Counted from the first letter of the stretch, positions 7,532 through 15,990 are shown. The stretch: DNA of 64,000 bases from RGIG4097 sp964550635 (GCA_964550635.1 CAZJZV010000006.1:1-64000); one strand, 5' to 3'. The notes: generated by a model from the letters alone, not told the origin. Made by a program: numbers and translations.

Positions 7532-8332
7532 TTAGTCTTCGGGGATTTCCGCGGGTTCTTCGACGTCGCTTGCAACTTCTGCGATTTCTTCGTCTGCTTG
7601 TTTATCTGCGTTCACTCCGCAAGAGCAACAATCGCACGTTCCGTCACAATTGCATGCAGTCGTTTCTTCTTTCTTTTCGGGTTTGCGACGCATGATGACG
7701 AATTTGTCCATGAGGAAGATAACCACGAAACTGACGATAGAACCGAGCATCTTGCAAATTGTGAGTCCCGCTTCGCTTTCGATGACGCTTGCGAGCGCAC
7801 CCGACAACCATTGAGTGAAGATGATGATTGCGACGACGGTGATGACGTACACCGTGACTGCGAATGCTCTGTTGCTGTTTGCTTTGAAATTCTTCTTCCA
7901 GTTTTGAGTGAAGGAAATGATTTCTGCGACGAGTTTCGAGCCGAGCATTGCGATAAATCCTGCAAGACCGAAGCCGTGTGCTTTTCCGCCGCCGTAGGTG
8001 AAAATCCAGAAACTGAAATCTTCTTTTCCGCAGACTTCGTACAAGCTGTATTGCAAAATGTACATGATCGCAAATTCAGACAAAAACGCTACGAGACTGA
8101 TGAGCGTGAATTTGATTGCTTGCATAATGGTTTCGTGTGCGTCGAGCCATGCAAGCACTTTTTCCCACTTTTCTTGCGTTTGGGGATTTTTGAATTTGAA
8201 TTCGAATTTGCGTTTTTTGGGGGCTTCCGCCGCTTCCGCGCTTTCTTCTACGACTGCGTTTTCGACGTCTTCAACCGCCGAAATCTGGTCTTCAGTTGCT
8301 ACTTCTTGATTGTTAAAGTTGTTTTCTGCCAT
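7532..8332 (-). CDS. GtrA-like membrane protein with Cys-rich C-terminal tail
   Basis: 266 residues. Residues about 1-60 are acidic and Ala/Glu-rich. Four predicted membrane helices follow (FTLISLVAFLSEFAIMYIL; GLAGFIAMLGSKLVAEIIS; FAVTVYVITVVAIIIFTQWL; MLGSIVSFVVIFLMDKFVI), matching the GtrA fold, including SFTQNWKKNFKAN, which resembles the family's N-F-x-W segment. GtrA proteins are thought to move lipid-linked sugars or take part in wall or teichoic-acid glycosylation. The tail carries seven cysteines in CNCDGTCDCCSCG, possibly metal binding, followed by acidic residues. The ATG at 8332 follows GGGAG; the frame beyond it is only antisense to the exchanger gene. Confidence 0.75.
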   Translation of the reverse strand: MAENNFNNQEVATEDQISAVEDVENAVVEESAEAAEAPKKRKFEFKFKNPQTQEKWEKVLAWLDAHETIMQAIKFTLISLVAFLSEFAIMYILQYSLYEVCGKEDFSFWIFTYGGGKAHGFGLAGFIAMLGSKLVAEIISFTQNWKKNFKANSNRAFAVTVYVITVVAIIIFTQWLSGALASVIESEAGLTICKMLGSIVSFVVIFLMDKFVIMRRKPEKKEETTACNCDGTCDCCSCGVNADKQADEEIAEVASDVEEPAEIPED

Positions 8333-8357
8333 AACGTTCTCCCTTGTGGATGGTATT

Positions 8358-8386
8358 ATTATACAATGAACTGCGAATTTAGTCAA
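8358..8386 (-). promoter_or_regulatory. Promoter for the GtrA-like gene
   Basis: TTGACT (8381-8386), 17-base spacer, TATAAT (8358-8363) on the minus strand. Confidence 0.75.
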
Positions 8387-8417
8387 CGTTAAATGCATAA
8401 GCCGTTTTCCATTGCGC

Positions 8418-8446
8418 TTGACAAACGCGCTCACAAGTGATAAAGT
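8418..8446 (+). promoter_or_regulatory. Promoter for the Ca/Na exchanger gene
   Basis: TTGACA (8418-8423), 17-base spacer, TAAAGT (8441-8446); it diverges from the GtrA promoter. Confidence 0.75.
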
Positions 8447-8477
8447 ATGCAATACTTTTTTCAAAAAGGTAATGCGT

Positions 8478-9545
8478 ATGGAATACTTCATTTGTATTTT
8501 GCTACTGGCAGTCGGTCTCGTCCTTATCATCAAGGGCGGAGATTGGTTCGTGGACGCGGCAAGTTGGATCGCAAAAGTATCCGGGGTGCCGTCCTTCATC
8601 ATAGGCGCAACAATCGTCTCAATCGGGACGACTCTCCCCGAAGTTTTGACTTCCTGCATCTCCGCCGCAAACGGAAGTACGGGGCTCGCAATCGGCAACG
8701 CGGTCGGCTCGGTCAATGCAAATATCGCACTGATTATGGCGATTTCACTGCTCTTTATGCCCGCCGCCATTTCAAGAAAAGAATTCTTCCCCAAAACTTC
8801 CATTTTGCTCATCGCTATCTCGGTGTTGTGGGCGACGAGTTCGAGCGGTACTCTCGGATTCGGACTGGCGTTCGTCGTGCTTGCGGTCTTCCTGCTCTTC
8901 ATCGTCGAAAACGTCTACACCGCAAAAAAACAAGCGTCCGTACCCCCTACCCTTGCAGATACCATAGTCGTTGACGACTATCATATGGTTTCTCGCGACG
9001 AAGGCTTTGCAGTCAATGCGGACGGCACCATCACAAAACTCAAAACCAAAAACAAAACCGATAAAAAAGAAATCGTAAAGCACGTGATTTTGTTCGTGCT
9101 CGGTGCGGCGGGTATCGCAGGCGGTGCAATGCTCCTTTCAACCTACGGCGAAAAACTCGCAAGTCTGCTCGGCGTGCCCGACGATATAATCGGCGTCACA
9201 ATTATCGCGGTCGGCACTTCCCTTCCCGAACTCACCACCGCTATCATCTCGATCAAAAAGAAAGCAACCGAAATGTCCGTCGGCAATATCATCGGCGCAA
9301 ACGTTATCGATATAACTCTTATCCTTCCCCTTTGCTCGTTTATATCGGGCGGTGCGCTCCCCGTGGCAAGCCAAACTCTCGTGCTCGACCTTCCTTTCTG
9401 TCTTGCAGTCGCAGGCGTCGCTCTCGTCCCCGCTATTATCAGCGGAAAATTCCACCGTTGGCAAGGCGGTCTGCTCCTTGCGGGGTATGCAACCTATATC
9501 ACCCTTCTCGTCCTGAACGTGCTTGGAACGATAAGTATTTTCTAA
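8478..9545 (+). CDS. Calcium/sodium antiporter (CaCA family, YrbG-like)
   Basis: A polytopic membrane exchanger of about 355 residues. It has the two inverted alpha repeats of the family: IGATIVSIGTTLPEVLTS with GNAVGSVNANI in the first half, and IGVTIIAVGTSLPELTTAI with GNIIGANVIDI in the second. These form the cation site between ten helices. The long hydrophilic loop between the halves (about residues 160-215) is typical. AAGG lies 8 bases before the ATG at 8478; the ATG at 8472 is too close. The cation (Ca or Na versus K) cannot be settled from sequence. Confidence 0.9.
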   Translation: MEYFICILLLAVGLVLIIKGGDWFVDAASWIAKVSGVPSFIIGATIVSIGTTLPEVLTSCISAANGSTGLAIGNAVGSVNANIALIMAISLLFMPAAISRKEFFPKTSILLIAISVLWATSSSGTLGFGLAFVVLAVFLLFIVENVYTAKKQASVPPTLADTIVVDDYHMVSRDEGFAVNADGTITKLKTKNKTDKKEIVKHVILFVLGAAGIAGGAMLLSTYGEKLASLLGVPDDIIGVTIIAVGTSLPELTTAIISIKKKATEMSVGNIIGANVIDITLILPLCSFISGGALPVASQTLVLDLPFCLAVAGVALVPAIISGKFHRWQGGLLLAGYATYITLLVLNVLGTISIF

Positions 9546-9564
9546 AACACTTAAACGCTATATG

Positions 9565-9598
9565 AAAAACGCGCTACCAAAACGGTAGCGCGTTTTTT
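9565..9598. terminator. Terminator after the exchanger gene
   Basis: A 14-bp stem (9565-9578 with 9584-9597) with loop AAAAC and a T run; A-rich on the other side, so it may also stop the convergent lipoprotein transcript. Confidence 0.9.
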
Positions 9599-9613
9599 AT
9601 TGAACCGATTTTA

Positions 9614-10492
9614 TTATGCAAGTTGATATTCAGCCACCCAATCTTCTGCGGTCATGGGGACTTCGATTTCACCGATATTGAACGTGTAAGTCGCGGAGTA
9701 AGAATATGCGCCTTCATCGAAACTGACGGATGAGATGACGTTGCCGTTCTTCTCGTCGCCACCCTTCACGTAGTCGGATTTCACGACTTTGATCGTTGCG
9801 GTGCCATTCACCTTTCCGCTTGCGTCGGTGTAGGAATAAGTCACGGTAACGATGGTGTGAGAGTAGGTTTCGCCGTTGTAATACTCGGTTGCGGCATAAG
9901 CGATAGTGCCGTCGTCGTCGTTTTTGACTGCGTCCTTAATGTTCTCGATTCTCGTATTTGCGTCGTTAAGTCCGCTATTCGCACGGCATTCGTTGTAGAT
10001 AGGATCGCCGTAAACGTTATAATCATAGCCTTCATATTCGACGACTCCGTCCTCTCTCAAAAGATAGTAAGGGCCATAGTAGCAAACGCTTTCTTCGTCG
10101 TATTCGTACGCAAGATAATAAGTAACGTTGGACGTCGCATCGCCGTTTTTCGTCGTGATATTGCTATACGTGGTGGTGACGTCGCCGGTTTTTTCTTCAT
10201 TGTTTTGATAGAGAGTGCCGTATTCAACGTAGTATTCCGCCGCTTCGCCCGCTCTGACGACCACGCCGTTATTCTTCTCGGAGAACACGACTTTGACGTC
10301 GCTTGCCGCGCCCGTAATTCTGAACGCACCGTTTGCGCTATCGAAAAGAAGTTGTTCCGCTTCTTTTGCGGAGAGTTCTTTCGTGATAAAGCCGTCACCC
10401 TTGTCATTGCAAGCGACGAGTGCGAATGTGAAGCACGCGACTATCGCCAACACGGCAACGAGAGCGATAATTTTGCCAAATGTTTTTTTCAT
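9614..10492 (-). CDS. Predicted lipoprotein of unknown function
   Basis: 292 residues with a lipoprotein signal: MKKTFGKIIALVAVLAIVAC with a further hydrophobic run and the lipobox LVAC, Cys at about residue 28, then a flexible NDKGDGF. The mature part is rich in Tyr, Thr, Asp and Val with many short beta-like stretches (YYVEYGTLYQN, TTTYSNITTKNG, YSYSATYTFNIG), as in extracellular all-beta domains. I recognise no family. AGAGG precedes the ATG. The M28 peptidase gene upstream on the same strand ends 18 bases before it, so the two may share a transcript. Confidence 0.8.
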   Translation of the reverse strand: MKKTFGKIIALVAVLAIVACFTFALVACNDKGDGFITKELSAKEAEQLLFDSANGAFRITGAASDVKVVFSEKNNGVVVRAGEAAEYYVEYGTLYQNNEEKTGDVTTTYSNITTKNGDATSNVTYYLAYEYDEESVCYYGPYYLLREDGVVEYEGYDYNVYGDPIYNECRANSGLNDANTRIENIKDAVKNDDDGTIAYAATEYYNGETYSHTIVTVTYSYTDASGKVNGTATIKVVKSDYVKGGDEKNGNVISSVSFDEGAYSYSATYTFNIGEIEVPMTAEDWVAEYQLA

Positions 10493-10509
10493 GTTAAGCC
10501 TCTAAAAAA

Positions 10510-11745
10510 TTATTTACCTTTTCTATCGAACGCTTCGGTAGCGGCAAGAGCGATATCGAGACCGAGAGCGAAACTATCGGGTTTCAACGCATCGGGGACG
10601 TCGCGTCTGTTGTGATAGTAGGGAGCGTATTTAGGATTTTGACCTGCAACGCACGCCGCCTTGACTCCACATCTACTGAGTGCCGCCGCGTCGGACGCAC
10701 CGAAAGGCACGCCGCCGTGAGGGAGCGGATGATTGACTTCGGGGTCTGCGCAAGCCTCGTCGAGAAGTGCGCAAACTTCTTTGGAGTTGGAGATAAGACT
10801 GGTCATATCTCTTTGATAGATGGTGAAGTAGTCGTAGTCGGTGAGAGTGTCGAATGCGATGACGTAGGTTTCGACGTCGTTCCATTCTTTCTCGTGTTTC
10901 TTTGCCCAAGCGGTAGCGCCGCGAAGACCTGCTTCTTCCGCACCCGTCAAGAGTGCACAAACTTCGGTATTTTCAAAGCGGATTCCGCTTTCTTTGAGGC
11001 ACTTAAGCACGCTGATTGCGGCAAAGCAACCGGTAAGGTTGTCGTTTGCGCCGGGGGACAAATGTTTGAACGAGCAAACGTAGAACAATCCGATGAAAGG
11101 CACTATGGTGCAGAGTGCGAAAATCATGGGCCAAAGTGCGCTGTCGCCGACGACAAGGCTATAAATGAATATGCCGAGAGTTGCAAACAAGCAGAGCAAG
11201 TCAACGACAAGCACGCCGACCATAACTTCTTGGCGTATCTTCATGAGAGTCCACTCATAAGCGGAGTCCGCGTGACCGTTGATGACGATACGACGTTTGA
11301 CTTCTCCGGTAGGCTCGTATTTTGCATAGACATTGCAGGACTGCGAGCGAGGAAGGAATCTGTCGATGAGCGGAATATAGAACAAAAATTCTCCGACGGT
11401 GATGACGAGAGAGATTGCCGCCATGACGATGGTCACGATATTCGCCGCAAGCACTGCGGTGGGGTTATCGGGAATAAGGCGAAGAAGTTGCACGAGCGCA
11501 CCGACGATGAGAAGCACGCCGATGATTTTAGTGAAGCCGACGAGTGCGTGACGGGATATGGTGAAATCTTCAATTTCCGCGCTATCCGCCCAACCGTTGT
11601 CGAGCATTTCTTTCTTCATGAATTCCTGTGCCTTTCTTTCGTTGGGCATACCTGATTCTCTGGGTCCGATTTCGTCGCAGATTTTGCGGATGGTTTTCAT
11701 AGAATAGTCAACCGCTTCTTGACGTTTTTCCTTTGAAATAAGCAT
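10510..11745 (-). CDS. M28-family metallopeptidase with internal membrane segments
   Basis: About 411 residues. Zinc aminopeptidase signatures of family M28 appear in order: INGHADSAYEW (first His), SPGANDNLTG (bridging Asp), LLTGAEEAGLRGA (catalytic Glu pair), VIAFDT (Asp), and a final His in NHPLPHGG. Unlike secreted M28 enzymes there is no signal peptide; instead about four hydrophobic segments sit at residues 55-120 and 165-225, between the N-terminal helix and the catalytic half, so it should be membrane-bound. The ATG at 11745 has GGAG 6 bases upstream; an earlier in-frame start at 11763 lacks one. The substrate is unknown. Confidence 0.82.
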   Translation of the reverse strand: MLISKEKRQEAVDYSMKTIRKICDEIGPRESGMPNERKAQEFMKKEMLDNGWADSAEIEDFTISRHALVGFTKIIGVLLIVGALVQLLRLIPDNPTAVLAANIVTIVMAAISLVITVGEFLFYIPLIDRFLPRSQSCNVYAKYEPTGEVKRRIVINGHADSAYEWTLMKIRQEVMVGVLVVDLLCLFATLGIFIYSLVVGDSALWPMIFALCTIVPFIGLFYVCSFKHLSPGANDNLTGCFAAISVLKCLKESGIRFENTEVCALLTGAEEAGLRGATAWAKKHEKEWNDVETYVIAFDTLTDYDYFTIYQRDMTSLISNSKEVCALLDEACADPEVNHPLPHGGVPFGASDAAALSRCGVKAACVAGQNPKYAPYYHNRRDVPDALKPDSFALGLDIALAATEAFDRKGK

Positions 11746-11921
11746 AATAATCTCCAATCGCACACACGCGTAGTGCGTGCATATAGTTTATTAGTGCAAT
11801 AATTATATCATAACCTTTCCGCCATTTCAAGAGTAAATTGCGCGCGATAGTGCGTTTAATGAATAGAAACTCCCCTTTTTTGAGAATTTTATGTCGATTA
11901 TCGTTACATGTGTTTGTTATA

Positions 11922-11950
11922 TTGACAAAAGTAGTTTTTTGTGCTAACAT
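11922..11950 (+). promoter_or_regulatory. Promoter for the first TetR-family gene
   Basis: TTGACA (11922-11927), 17-base spacer, TAACAT (11945-11950), 22 bases before the start codon. Confidence 0.75.
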
Positions 11951-11971
11951 AGGTATGATAACGGAGGAGTT

Positions 11972-12541
11972 ATGGAATATAAAGAAGATTTGCGCATAGT
12001 GCGCACGAGAAAACTTTTGAGCAATACCCTTCTCGATATGATGGAGGAGGAATCTCTTGAAAAGATAAGCGTCATCGACCTTTGTTCTCGAGCGATGGTC
12101 AACCGCGCCACTTTCTACGCCCATTTCGAAGACAAATATCACCTGCTCACCTTCGCTCTCGAGGAACTCAAGGACGAGATATATTCCCGTTTCAGCAAGG
12201 ATATGGAAATGGACTCCCCCAAGGAAACTCTCCGCAACCTAGCGTATATGGCGTTTGAGTTTGTGCAAGACAACGAAAACCACGTTGCGAACATTCTCAA
12301 ATTCAACCGCAACGAAAAAGTCATCTCGACGATAAAGGATTCTTTCACTCAATCGGTGAAATACCAACTCGGCAAATTCCGCTCGTCCTGTCCCCTACGA
12401 GTACCGCTCACGGTGGTATCCATATGTTTCACGGGCGCGCTTGTCGACCTATGCTTGTGGTACGTTGACAATCCCGACCGTCACACCGCGGCAGAGATAC
12501 GCGAATTTGCGGACATCATCATCGACGACTATCTGAAATAA
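11972..12541 (+). CDS. TetR/AcrR-family regulator
   Basis: 189 residues. The N-terminal helix-turn-helix is clear: TRKLLSNTLLDMMEE, EKISVIDLCSRAMVNRATFY and AHFEDKYHLL. The C-terminal ligand domain is all-helical and resembles the TetR_C_7 type, often seen near dihydroxyacetone-kinase-like regulators; no ligand can be named. GGAGGAG precedes the ATG. It diverges from the M28 peptidase gene, a possible target. Confidence 0.85.
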   Translation: MEYKEDLRIVRTRKLLSNTLLDMMEEESLEKISVIDLCSRAMVNRATFYAHFEDKYHLLTFALEELKDEIYSRFSKDMEMDSPKETLRNLAYMAFEFVQDNENHVANILKFNRNEKVISTIKDSFTQSVKYQLGKFRSSCPLRVPLTVVSICFTGALVDLCLWYVDNPDRHTAAEIREFADIIIDDYLK

Positions 12542-12555
12542 CTTTCATTGCAACA

Positions 12556-12586
12556 AAAAATCGCTCCCCGATCGGGAGCGATTTTT
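12556..12586. terminator. Terminator between TetR and the feo operon end
   Basis: Stem AAAAATCGCTCCC/GGGAGCGATTTTT (12556-12568 with 12574-12586); symmetric, so it serves both converging transcripts. Confidence 0.9.
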
Positions 12587-12594
12587 GTTGTGTT

Positions 12595-12768
12595 TCACTT
12601 TTTCTCTTGGACGTTTTCTTTCGATCCGCATCCCGAGCAGTAGGGACAGGACGAGCAGTCCGAGCAACAAGTGCTTTTGCCTTTTTTCTTTCGCACTATC
12701 GACGCGATAACCACGCCGACGACGAATACGCAGGCAATAACCGTAATTGTGATTTCAATAGGTCCCAT
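12595..12768 (-). CDS. FeoB-associated Cys-rich membrane peptide
   Basis: A 57-residue gene starting one base after the feoB stop. It encodes one N-terminal membrane helix (ITITVIACVFVVGVVIASIV), a basic stretch RKKKGK, then cysteines in the pattern CC-x2-C-x2-C-x2-C-x2-C (CCSDCSSCPYCSGC). This is the small protein often found after feoB in anaerobes, proposed to handle iron or an Fe-S site at the inner face of the FeoB pore. GGAG of its binding site lies inside the end of feoB, so translation is probably coupled. Confidence 0.88.
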   Translation of the reverse strand: MGPIEITITVIACVFVVGVVIASIVRKKKGKSTCCSDCSSCPYCSGCGSKENVQEKK

Positions 12769-12769
12769 A

Positions 12770-15361
12770 TTACTCCTTTGCTTTCTTCAATTTGGAGAAG
12801 AAGTTTTTGACGTTGGTCCAGTCGATTTTGCCCTTGTTCGTGAGAACGATGAGGGTGATAACCGCTGCCCAGATAGGCACGAAGATTGCGAGCGGCCAGA
12901 TGAATTCGCCGATGAGATAGATCATCATGGACACGACGTAGGAAGTTCCCACCCAGAACAAGAGAGTCATATTGAAACTCTTCTTGTTGGGGAGTTCCGC
13001 TTTGGCGGTCGCGACTGCCGCGAAGCACGGAATCGTGAGCATATTGAATGCGATGAAGGAGATGAGTGCAGGCACGGTGATTCCGGTGTTTTGGACCATT
13101 GCCGTAACAGCCGCAATACCGCCGTCCGCGTCGATGTCTATCATACTGCTTGCCGCAACCGCACCGAGAGTGCCGAAAGTTGCGATGACGTTTTCTTTTG
13201 CGATGAGTCCGGTGAGCGCCGCGACGACGAACAACCAGCTATATCCGGTGAGTTGCGAACCGAATCCAAGGGGCGTGAAGAGCGGTGTGATGATTCCGCC
13301 GATACCCGCAAGGATACTTTCTGCCATTCTCTCGTCGGGGAGGAAGTTCCAGTTCCAGTTGAAGTGGCTGAAGAACCAAATCACTATGGTGGAAGCAAGG
13401 ATGATCGTGAATGCTTTCTTGATGAAGTGTTTCGTCTTATCCCACAAGTGCGCCATCAAGTTCTTGAATTGAGGCAGGTGGTAGGCGGGAAGTTCCATAA
13501 TGAAGGGAGGAACGTCCCCTTTCATCGTGGTATTTCTCATGAGAAGCACCGCGCAGATTGCGACGACGACGCCGAGTACGTACATGGAATAGGTGATGAC
13601 ATCTGCGTTGCTAAATCCGGTTTGGACAAGGATTGCGCCTGCGATTGCGGTCAAGATAGGAAGTTTTGCACCGCAACTGAAGAACGGAATCACTCGAACG
13701 GTTGCTACTCTTTCGTTTTCGTCCGCGAGAGTACGGGTGTTGATCATTGCGGGGATGGAGCAACCGAAGCCCATGATCATCGGCATAAAGGATCTGCCGG
13801 ACAAACCGAATTTGCGGAAGATTCTGTCGAGAATGAACGCTACACGCGCCATATATCCGCTGTCTTCAAGGATTGAGAAGAACAGGAAGAGCACGAGAAT
13901 TTGAGGCAGGAAGCCGATGACTGCGAACAATCCGCCGAACACACCGTCGCACACGAAGCCCACTACCCAGTCGGATGCGCCCGCTTGAACGAGACCTTCG
14001 CCGATTGACGTATTGATAAGGTCGGTGAGAGTGGCGAGCAGGTTTGTGAGAATTACGCCGGGGGAATACACGCCTTCTTCATAGCCGAAGAACGTATTCA
14101 CGGTGATTTCGGAGCAATATTCGTCGATACTGCTGACGAACGCCACTTCTCCGTACTCAATAGTCACTTCCCATTTACCGTTTTCGTCGGCGTAGTAGGT
14201 TGCGTTTTCGTCCACCGTCATATCTTCGACGTAGAGAATATTGTGTCCTGCGTCGTAAATGTACGCTTTTGCTTCGACCGCTTCGAGACTGCCGTCTTCT
14301 GCGAAGGTCAAATCCGCTTTGAAGCCGTCTTCGGTGTAGTAGGTGGTGTTTTCGTCATAGGGATTTGCATCGAAATCCGCGACGACGCTTGCATTTTGGT
14401 CAAGGTAAGCGACGACGTCTTTATCGAACACTCCGCCCGCGCCCAAGAAGAGCAAGTCTTCGGAGAAGGTCAAGTGGAATACCAAGAACAATATCACTAG
14501 GAAGATAGGAATACCCCACACCTTGTGAGTCAGGACTTTGTCCACCTTATCCGATTTGGAAATGGTTTCCGCTTGATGTTTTTCGTGTCTGGTCAAGACG
14601 GACGAATAGTTTTTGGAGATATATTTATATCTGCTATCCGCGATAATTGCTTCGAAGTCACCGCCGAAAGTGTCGTCTTCAAACGTCTTCTTGAATTCTT
14701 CAACCATAGTTGCGGAAGACGGATGATCCTTGACTTCGAGTTCGTCGAGTTCGGCGAGTTTGATTGCGTGGAAGAGAGCATTGCTGACGCCTTGACCGTC
14801 GAGTGCTATCTTGCAGTCGTTGACAAGGTGCATGAGCGCGGTGCCTTCGAGAACACTCTTGCCTTGGCGGGGAGTTTTGCACGCCGCGTAGGCTCTTTGC
14901 ATGAGTTCGTCGAGTCCCTTTTCTCTGAGTGCGGAGATAGAAACGACGGGCAAACCGATTTTTTCTTCGAGTTTTTTGACGTCGATTTTGTCCCCGTTCT
15001 TCTCAACGACGTCAATCATGTTGAGGGCAATGACCATAGGCACGTCGATTTCCATGATTTGCGTGGTGAGATAGAGGTTTCTTTCGAGGTTAGTCGCGTC
15101 AACGATATTGATGACGCAGTCGGGTTTCTCGTCGAGTATGTAGTTACGAGAAATGACTTCTTCGGGGGTGTAGGGAGAGAGAGAATAAATACCCGGAAGG
15201 TCAACGATTGAAATGGGTTCTTCGCACTTTTTGTAAGTGCCTTCTTTCTTGTCTACGGTTACGCCGGGCCAGTTGCCAACGTGGGCGGTCGAGCCGGTCA
15301 AACTGTTGAACAAGGTGGTTTTTCCGCAGTTAGGATTGCCTGCGAGAGCAAAACGTTTCAT
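12770..15361 (-). CDS. feoB: Ferrous iron transporter FeoB, with an extra extracellular insertion
   Basis: 863 residues. The N-terminal G domain has GNPNCGKTTLFN (8-19), the Fe-sensing switch with WPGVTVDKKEG, DLPGIYSLSPYTPEE and NMIDVVEKNGD; a helical GDI domain follows (about 170-270), then the membrane domain with two Gate motifs around PFFSCGAKLP and NMLTIPCFAA. GTP-driven Fe(II) uptake is the known role. Between the first membrane segment (about residue 310) and the next (about 455) lies an acidic block with repeats such as YYTEDGFKADL and YYADENGKWEV, absent from ordinary FeoB of about 650-800 residues and predicted extracellular. It overlaps feoA by 4 bases (ATGA). Confidence 0.95.
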   Translation of the reverse strand: MKRFALAGNPNCGKTTLFNSLTGSTAHVGNWPGVTVDKKEGTYKKCEEPISIVDLPGIYSLSPYTPEEVISRNYILDEKPDCVINIVDATNLERNLYLTTQIMEIDVPMVIALNMIDVVEKNGDKIDVKKLEEKIGLPVVSISALREKGLDELMQRAYAACKTPRQGKSVLEGTALMHLVNDCKIALDGQGVSNALFHAIKLAELDELEVKDHPSSATMVEEFKKTFEDDTFGGDFEAIIADSRYKYISKNYSSVLTRHEKHQAETISKSDKVDKVLTHKVWGIPIFLVILFLVFHLTFSEDLLFLGAGGVFDKDVVAYLDQNASVVADFDANPYDENTTYYTEDGFKADLTFAEDGSLEAVEAKAYIYDAGHNILYVEDMTVDENATYYADENGKWEVTIEYGEVAFVSSIDEYCSEITVNTFFGYEEGVYSPGVILTNLLATLTDLINTSIGEGLVQAGASDWVVGFVCDGVFGGLFAVIGFLPQILVLFLFFSILEDSGYMARVAFILDRIFRKFGLSGRSFMPMIMGFGCSIPAMINTRTLADENERVATVRVIPFFSCGAKLPILTAIAGAILVQTGFSNADVITYSMYVLGVVVAICAVLLMRNTTMKGDVPPFIMELPAYHLPQFKNLMAHLWDKTKHFIKKAFTIILASTIVIWFFSHFNWNWNFLPDERMAESILAGIGGIITPLFTPLGFGSQLTGYSWLFVVAALTGLIAKENVIATFGTLGAVAASSMIDIDADGGIAAVTAMVQNTGITVPALISFIAFNMLTIPCFAAVATAKAELPNKKSFNMTLLFWVGTSYVVSMMIYLIGEFIWPLAIFVPIWAAVITLIVLTNKGKIDWTNVKNFFSKLKKAKE

Positions 15362-15591
15362 TTTTTCACCTCCATGGTTACGAGCGCCGCTTCGGTTTTT
15401 CTGAGGGTGAGTTCATACCCTCTGATAGTGACTTCGATAGGGTCTCCCAAGGGAGCGCGTTTGCGAAGATATACGTCAGCGCCGGGGGTTACGCCCATAT
15501 CGAACAGACGACGACGGATTTTGCCGTCACCGCCGACGGATTTGATTATTCCTTTTTCGCCAACGACGAATTGGTCTAATTGTTTCTCCAT
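15358..15591 (-). CDS. feoA: FeoA (SH3-like iron transport accessory protein), copy 2
   Basis: 77 residues with the FeoA core KIRRRLFDMGVTPGADVYL and the end GYELTLRKTEAALV. FeoA is a small cytosolic SH3-fold protein that interacts with FeoB. It overlaps the feoB start by 4 bases and follows the other FeoA gene by 13 bases, so all are one operon. Confidence 0.92.
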   Translation of the reverse strand: MEKQLDQFVVGEKGIIKSVGGDGKIRRRLFDMGVTPGADVYLRKRAPLGDPIEVTIRGYELTLRKTEAALVTMEVKK

Positions 15592-15604
15592 AAAGTTTCT
15601 CCTT

Positions 15605-15817
15605 TTATGCTACAAAAATTTTCATTGCCAGATCTTTGTCCAAAGCGAGTCTGCCGTCCTTTATCAAGCAGATAGTGCTACCCCCGCTTTGAGAAATAAT
15701 TTTCATCATCGAATCGATGGTGATACCAAGACTTTCAAGGTGTTTCTTGGTTTTTTCGTCAGTAAGGATTTTTACAACCCTCAAATCTTTTCCGATAGGT
15801 GCGAATACCAACGGCAT
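15605..15817 (-). CDS. feoA: FeoA-domain protein, first gene of the feo operon
   Basis: 70 residues, more divergent than its neighbour but with the same pattern: MPLVFAPIGKDLRVVKI, HLESLGITIDSMMKII, and a C-terminal GRLALDKDLAMKIFV. Two FeoA genes before feoB are common in Clostridia; the first lacks the Arg cluster of the second and may have a different partner. GGAGG precedes the ATG. Confidence 0.85.
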   Translation of the reverse strand: MPLVFAPIGKDLRVVKILTDEKTKKHLESLGITIDSMMKIISQSGGSTICLIKDGRLALDKDLAMKIFVA

Positions 15818-15832
15818 ATCTCTCCTCCAAAA

Positions 15833-15850
15833 TGTGAATACTTTTTCATA
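15833..15850. promoter_or_regulatory. Operator-like palindrome A near the feo transcript start
   Basis: TGTGAA-N6-TTCATA (5 of 6 half-site bases symmetric), just downstream of the predicted feo transcript start. A matching site lies at 15897-15914. Confidence 0.45.
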
Positions 15851-15861
15851 TTTTCGAGTTT

Positions 15862-15890
15862 ATTATATTCGTCAAGAGTGGGTATGTCAA
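15862..15890 (-). promoter_or_regulatory. Consensus promoter of the feo operon
   Basis: TTGACA (15885-15890), exactly 17 bases, TATAAT (15862-15867) on the minus strand. A perfect sigma-A match implies strong transcription unless repressed, so a repressor site is expected. Confidence 0.85.
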
Positions 15891-15896
15891 GCGAAA

Positions 15897-15914
15897 TATG
15901 AAACTTTTTTCACA
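15897..15914. promoter_or_regulatory. Operator-like palindrome B upstream of the feo promoter
   Basis: TATGAA-N6-TTCACA, the reverse complement pattern of site A, 6 bases before the -35 box. The two sites bracket the promoter. Confidence 0.45.
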
Positions 15915-15929
15915 TTTTTGAAAATTCAT

Positions 15930-15957
15930 TTGCTTTTTTTTATAAAAGATATATAAT
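15930..15957 (+). promoter_or_regulatory. Promoter of the second TetR-family gene
   Basis: TTGCTT (15930-15935), 16-base spacer, TATAAT (15952-15957). Just after it, 15965-15979 reads on the minus strand TTGATAATCATATTC, close to the Fur box core TGATAATNATTATCA. Confidence 0.55.
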
Positions 15958-15990
15958 ATTATTAGAATATGATTATCAATAAGAGGAATT

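Noticed and set aside
8333..8902. Upstream extension of the GtrA-like frame
   Set aside because: Runs across two promoters and antisense to the exchanger gene; the ATG at 8332 has a ribosome binding site.
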